Origin: Hoylesella timonensis 4401737 = DSM 22865 = JCM 15640
GTDB lineage: Bacteria > Bacteroidota > Bacteroidia > Bacteroidales > Bacteroidaceae
NCBI RefSeq assembly: GCF_000455445.1
Contig: NZ_HG417092.1
Coordinates: 59,163-123,162 of the forward strand
DNA length: 64,000 bases
Reading direction: 5' to 3'
The notes under the pieces are model-generated. The model ran no database searches. It was not told the origin of the DNA and was given only the letters and a program-made list of their open reading frames with translations. The translations under genes were made by a program, and so were the position numbers. This document shows positions 62,756 through 64,000 of this stretch, in pieces. Position 1 is the stretch's first letter. Each line of letters begins with the position of its first letter.

Positions 62756-64000
62756 GAGACCTCTGCAAAACCTTACCCCATTCTCTATTATTCTTGTTTT
62801 TGATCACTATTGGCTCACCTGCGGTCTATATTTTTGATTTTTAGGCTGTATATGCTCTATTTCATCTCATATTCTCCCTTTATTTGAGAGAATTAGACAC
62901 AATTATCCCTGGAGTTCGATATAAATTGTAGGCAATAGCCTCCATGATGTGTTGTGCGTGAGTCTTATCTAAACCTACATATCTGGCTATCCCACCATGA
63001 AACCATCTGTGAATAGAGCCAAAGGTACGTTCCACTTTGTACCGTGTCTTGCTGATAGCTACATTAACACGCTGCTCTCTTTCCGTTAGCTTACGTCCCC
63101 TTACGCCTTTGTGCATGATACGACTCTTGAGCTTCATACGTTTAAGTACATCCTTGTTTGCTGTAGAATCATAACCCTTGTCGGCATAAACAGGTGTACC
63201 TTGTGGAAGTTTAGCTTTTTCTAATGGCTTTTCCAAATGTTTGATATCACTTTCGTTAGCTGGTGTGGTTTCCTCGGCTATCACCAAACCGTTCTCATCT
63301 GTAACCGAATGTCGCTTGTAACCGAAGTGTAGCTTCCCCATCTTCTTTACCCAACGTGCTTCACCATCAACATTGGGTTTGACGATCTCTTTAACCATTG
63401 CGTTTTCTGCTACATCCCTGCCTGATTCCTCATTGCGATCCTCAACTACTTCGTATTCCTTACGGCCGCGAGGTCGACGAGGACTATCCGTGATACTTGC
63501 ATCAACGATAGCACCACGCTTAACCAAAACACCAGCCAACTCTAACTGGCGATTTATCTCTTGCAGCACATTATCATAAAGGTCGGCTTCAACCAAAATG
63601 TTACGGAAACGGCATACAGTTGTACTATCTGGAGCGCAGTCATCCAATCCTAAACCAACAAAGCGACTGAAGGACAGACGGTCATTTACCTGCTCTTCGA
63701 CCTCGCCGTCACTCAAGCCATACCATGTACGAAGAAGCTCGGTCTTGAACAACACAAGGCTGTCATAGCTTGGACGACCAGTGGGACGATTGCCTTTGGT
63801 GTAAGCAATTTCAATAAGTCCACGAATGGGATTCCAGTCGATTATCTGATCAATTTGAAAGAAAAAGGTCTGTTTAACCTTACGATGACCAACTATTAGG
63901 TCAGCAAAACTCGGAGAAGAAGGACATTGTTTCATACTATAAAGGTACAAAAATATGATGAAATGAGCAAATTTTGAACAATGAGTTTTGCAGAGGTCTC
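62756..64000. mobile_element. IS5-type insertion sequence, 1245 bp
   Basis: The left end GAGACCTCTGCAAAAC (62756-62771) is the exact reverse complement of GTTTTGCAGAGGTCTC (63985-64000), giving 16-bp perfect terminal inverted repeats. One transposase gene fills the element on the minus strand. The right repeat coincides with the last base of the window, so the target-site duplication cannot be checked; the base left of the element is C (flank GAACC). Confidence 0.9.
62880..63935 (-). CDS. IS5-family DDE transposase
   Basis: This transposase of about 351 residues has an N-terminal DUF772-type helical domain (NRPTGRPSYDSLVLFKTELL, RTWYGLSDGEVEEQVNDRLS). A DDE catalytic core follows with Asp in AIVDASITDSPR, Asp in PVYADKGYDSTANKD and Glu in RYKVERTFGSIHRWF. 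The start MKQCPSSPSF at 63935 is preferred over 63950 because a promoter-like TACCTTT overlaps the upstream codons. The frame is intact with no internal stop, so the element may be active. It inserted 356 bases upstream of the small lipoprotein gene. Confidence 0.9.
   Translation of the reverse strand: MKQCPSSPSFADLIVGHRKVKQTFFFQIDQIIDWNPIRGLIEIAYTKGNRPTGRPSYDSLVLFKTELLRTWYGLSDGEVEEQVNDRLSFSRFVGLGLDDCAPDSTTVCRFRNILVEADLYDNVLQEINRQLELAGVLVKRGAIVDASITDSPRRPRGRKEYEVVEDRNEESGRDVAENAMVKEIVKPNVDGEARWVKKMGKLHFGYKRHSVTDENGLVIAEETTPANESDIKHLEKPLEKAKLPQGTPVYADKGYDSTANKDVLKRMKLKSRIMHKGVRGRKLTEREQRVNVAISKTRYKVERTFGSIHRWFHGGIARYVGLDKTHAQHIMEAIAYNLYRTPGIIVSNSLK

Overview
The window looks like a chromosome segment of a Bacteroidetes species, most likely Prevotella or a close relative. 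The evidence is several SusC/SusD pairs, TonB receptors, -33/-7 promoters of the TTTG-N19-TAnnTTTG type, a tmRNA whose tag ends GENNYALAA, a DUF5606 gene, RICIN-like/M60 and BACON proteins, and Wzi and HU-like proteins of Bacteroidetes type. No rRNA or tRNA gene was seen.

Layout. (1) 1-3.3 kb: housekeeping run nusB (5' end cut by the window)-yajC-ybbR-like-coaE-DUF5606, closed by a perfect intrinsic terminator. (2) 3.5-9 kb: a Ca/Na antiporter, mutS2 and a secreted esterase, with an 880-base gap carrying a decamer repeat and a nested palindrome. (3) 9.2-15.2 kb: minus-strand thiamine salvage operon under a TPP riboswitch (TonB receptor, PnuT-type transporter, thiamine pyrophosphokinase), followed by a second TonB receptor. 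(4) 15.3-15.7 kb: tmRNA (ssrA) with terminator and promoter. (5) 16-17.4 kb: secreted esterase and an HU-like protein. (6) 17.9-32.4 kb: exopolysaccharide cluster (SLBB export protein, Wzz-like protein, flippase, polymerase, four glycosyltransferases, one unrecognised protein, wecB, wecC); it should build a polymer containing ManNAc uronic acid. (7) 32.6-45.9 kb: minus-strand glycoprotein-directed utilisation locus (IPT/NHL lipoprotein, SusC, SusD, DUF4361-like lipoprotein, BACON lipoprotein, M60 peptidase). It separates the polysaccharide cluster from an initiating sugar transferase and a Wzi-type capsule protein at 46.3-49 kb. (8) 49.5-55.8 kb: three small two-helix membrane protein genes, then a GC-rich orphan SusC/SusD pair, then a truncated 94%-identical copy of the third small gene: a duplication-flanked island. 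(9) 56.8-62.5 kb: a secreted low-complexity protein, histidine phosphatase, HdeD-like DUF308 protein, MFS transporter plus GH130 phosphorylase (probable Man-GlcNAc salvage from N-glycans) and a small lipoprotein. (10) 62.756-64.0 kb: a complete IS5-type insertion sequence whose right inverted repeat ends at the last base of the window.

How it fits together: a mucosal or gut-type bacterium that builds a capsule/EPS, harvests host glycoproteins (M60 peptidase locus, GH130 unit) and salvages thiamine. The most unusual points are the SusC/D island bracketed by copies of a small membrane-protein gene, the nested palindrome present at both ends of the window, the terminator-like hairpins placed just upstream of start codons inside operons, and an uncharacterised protein inside the EPS cluster.
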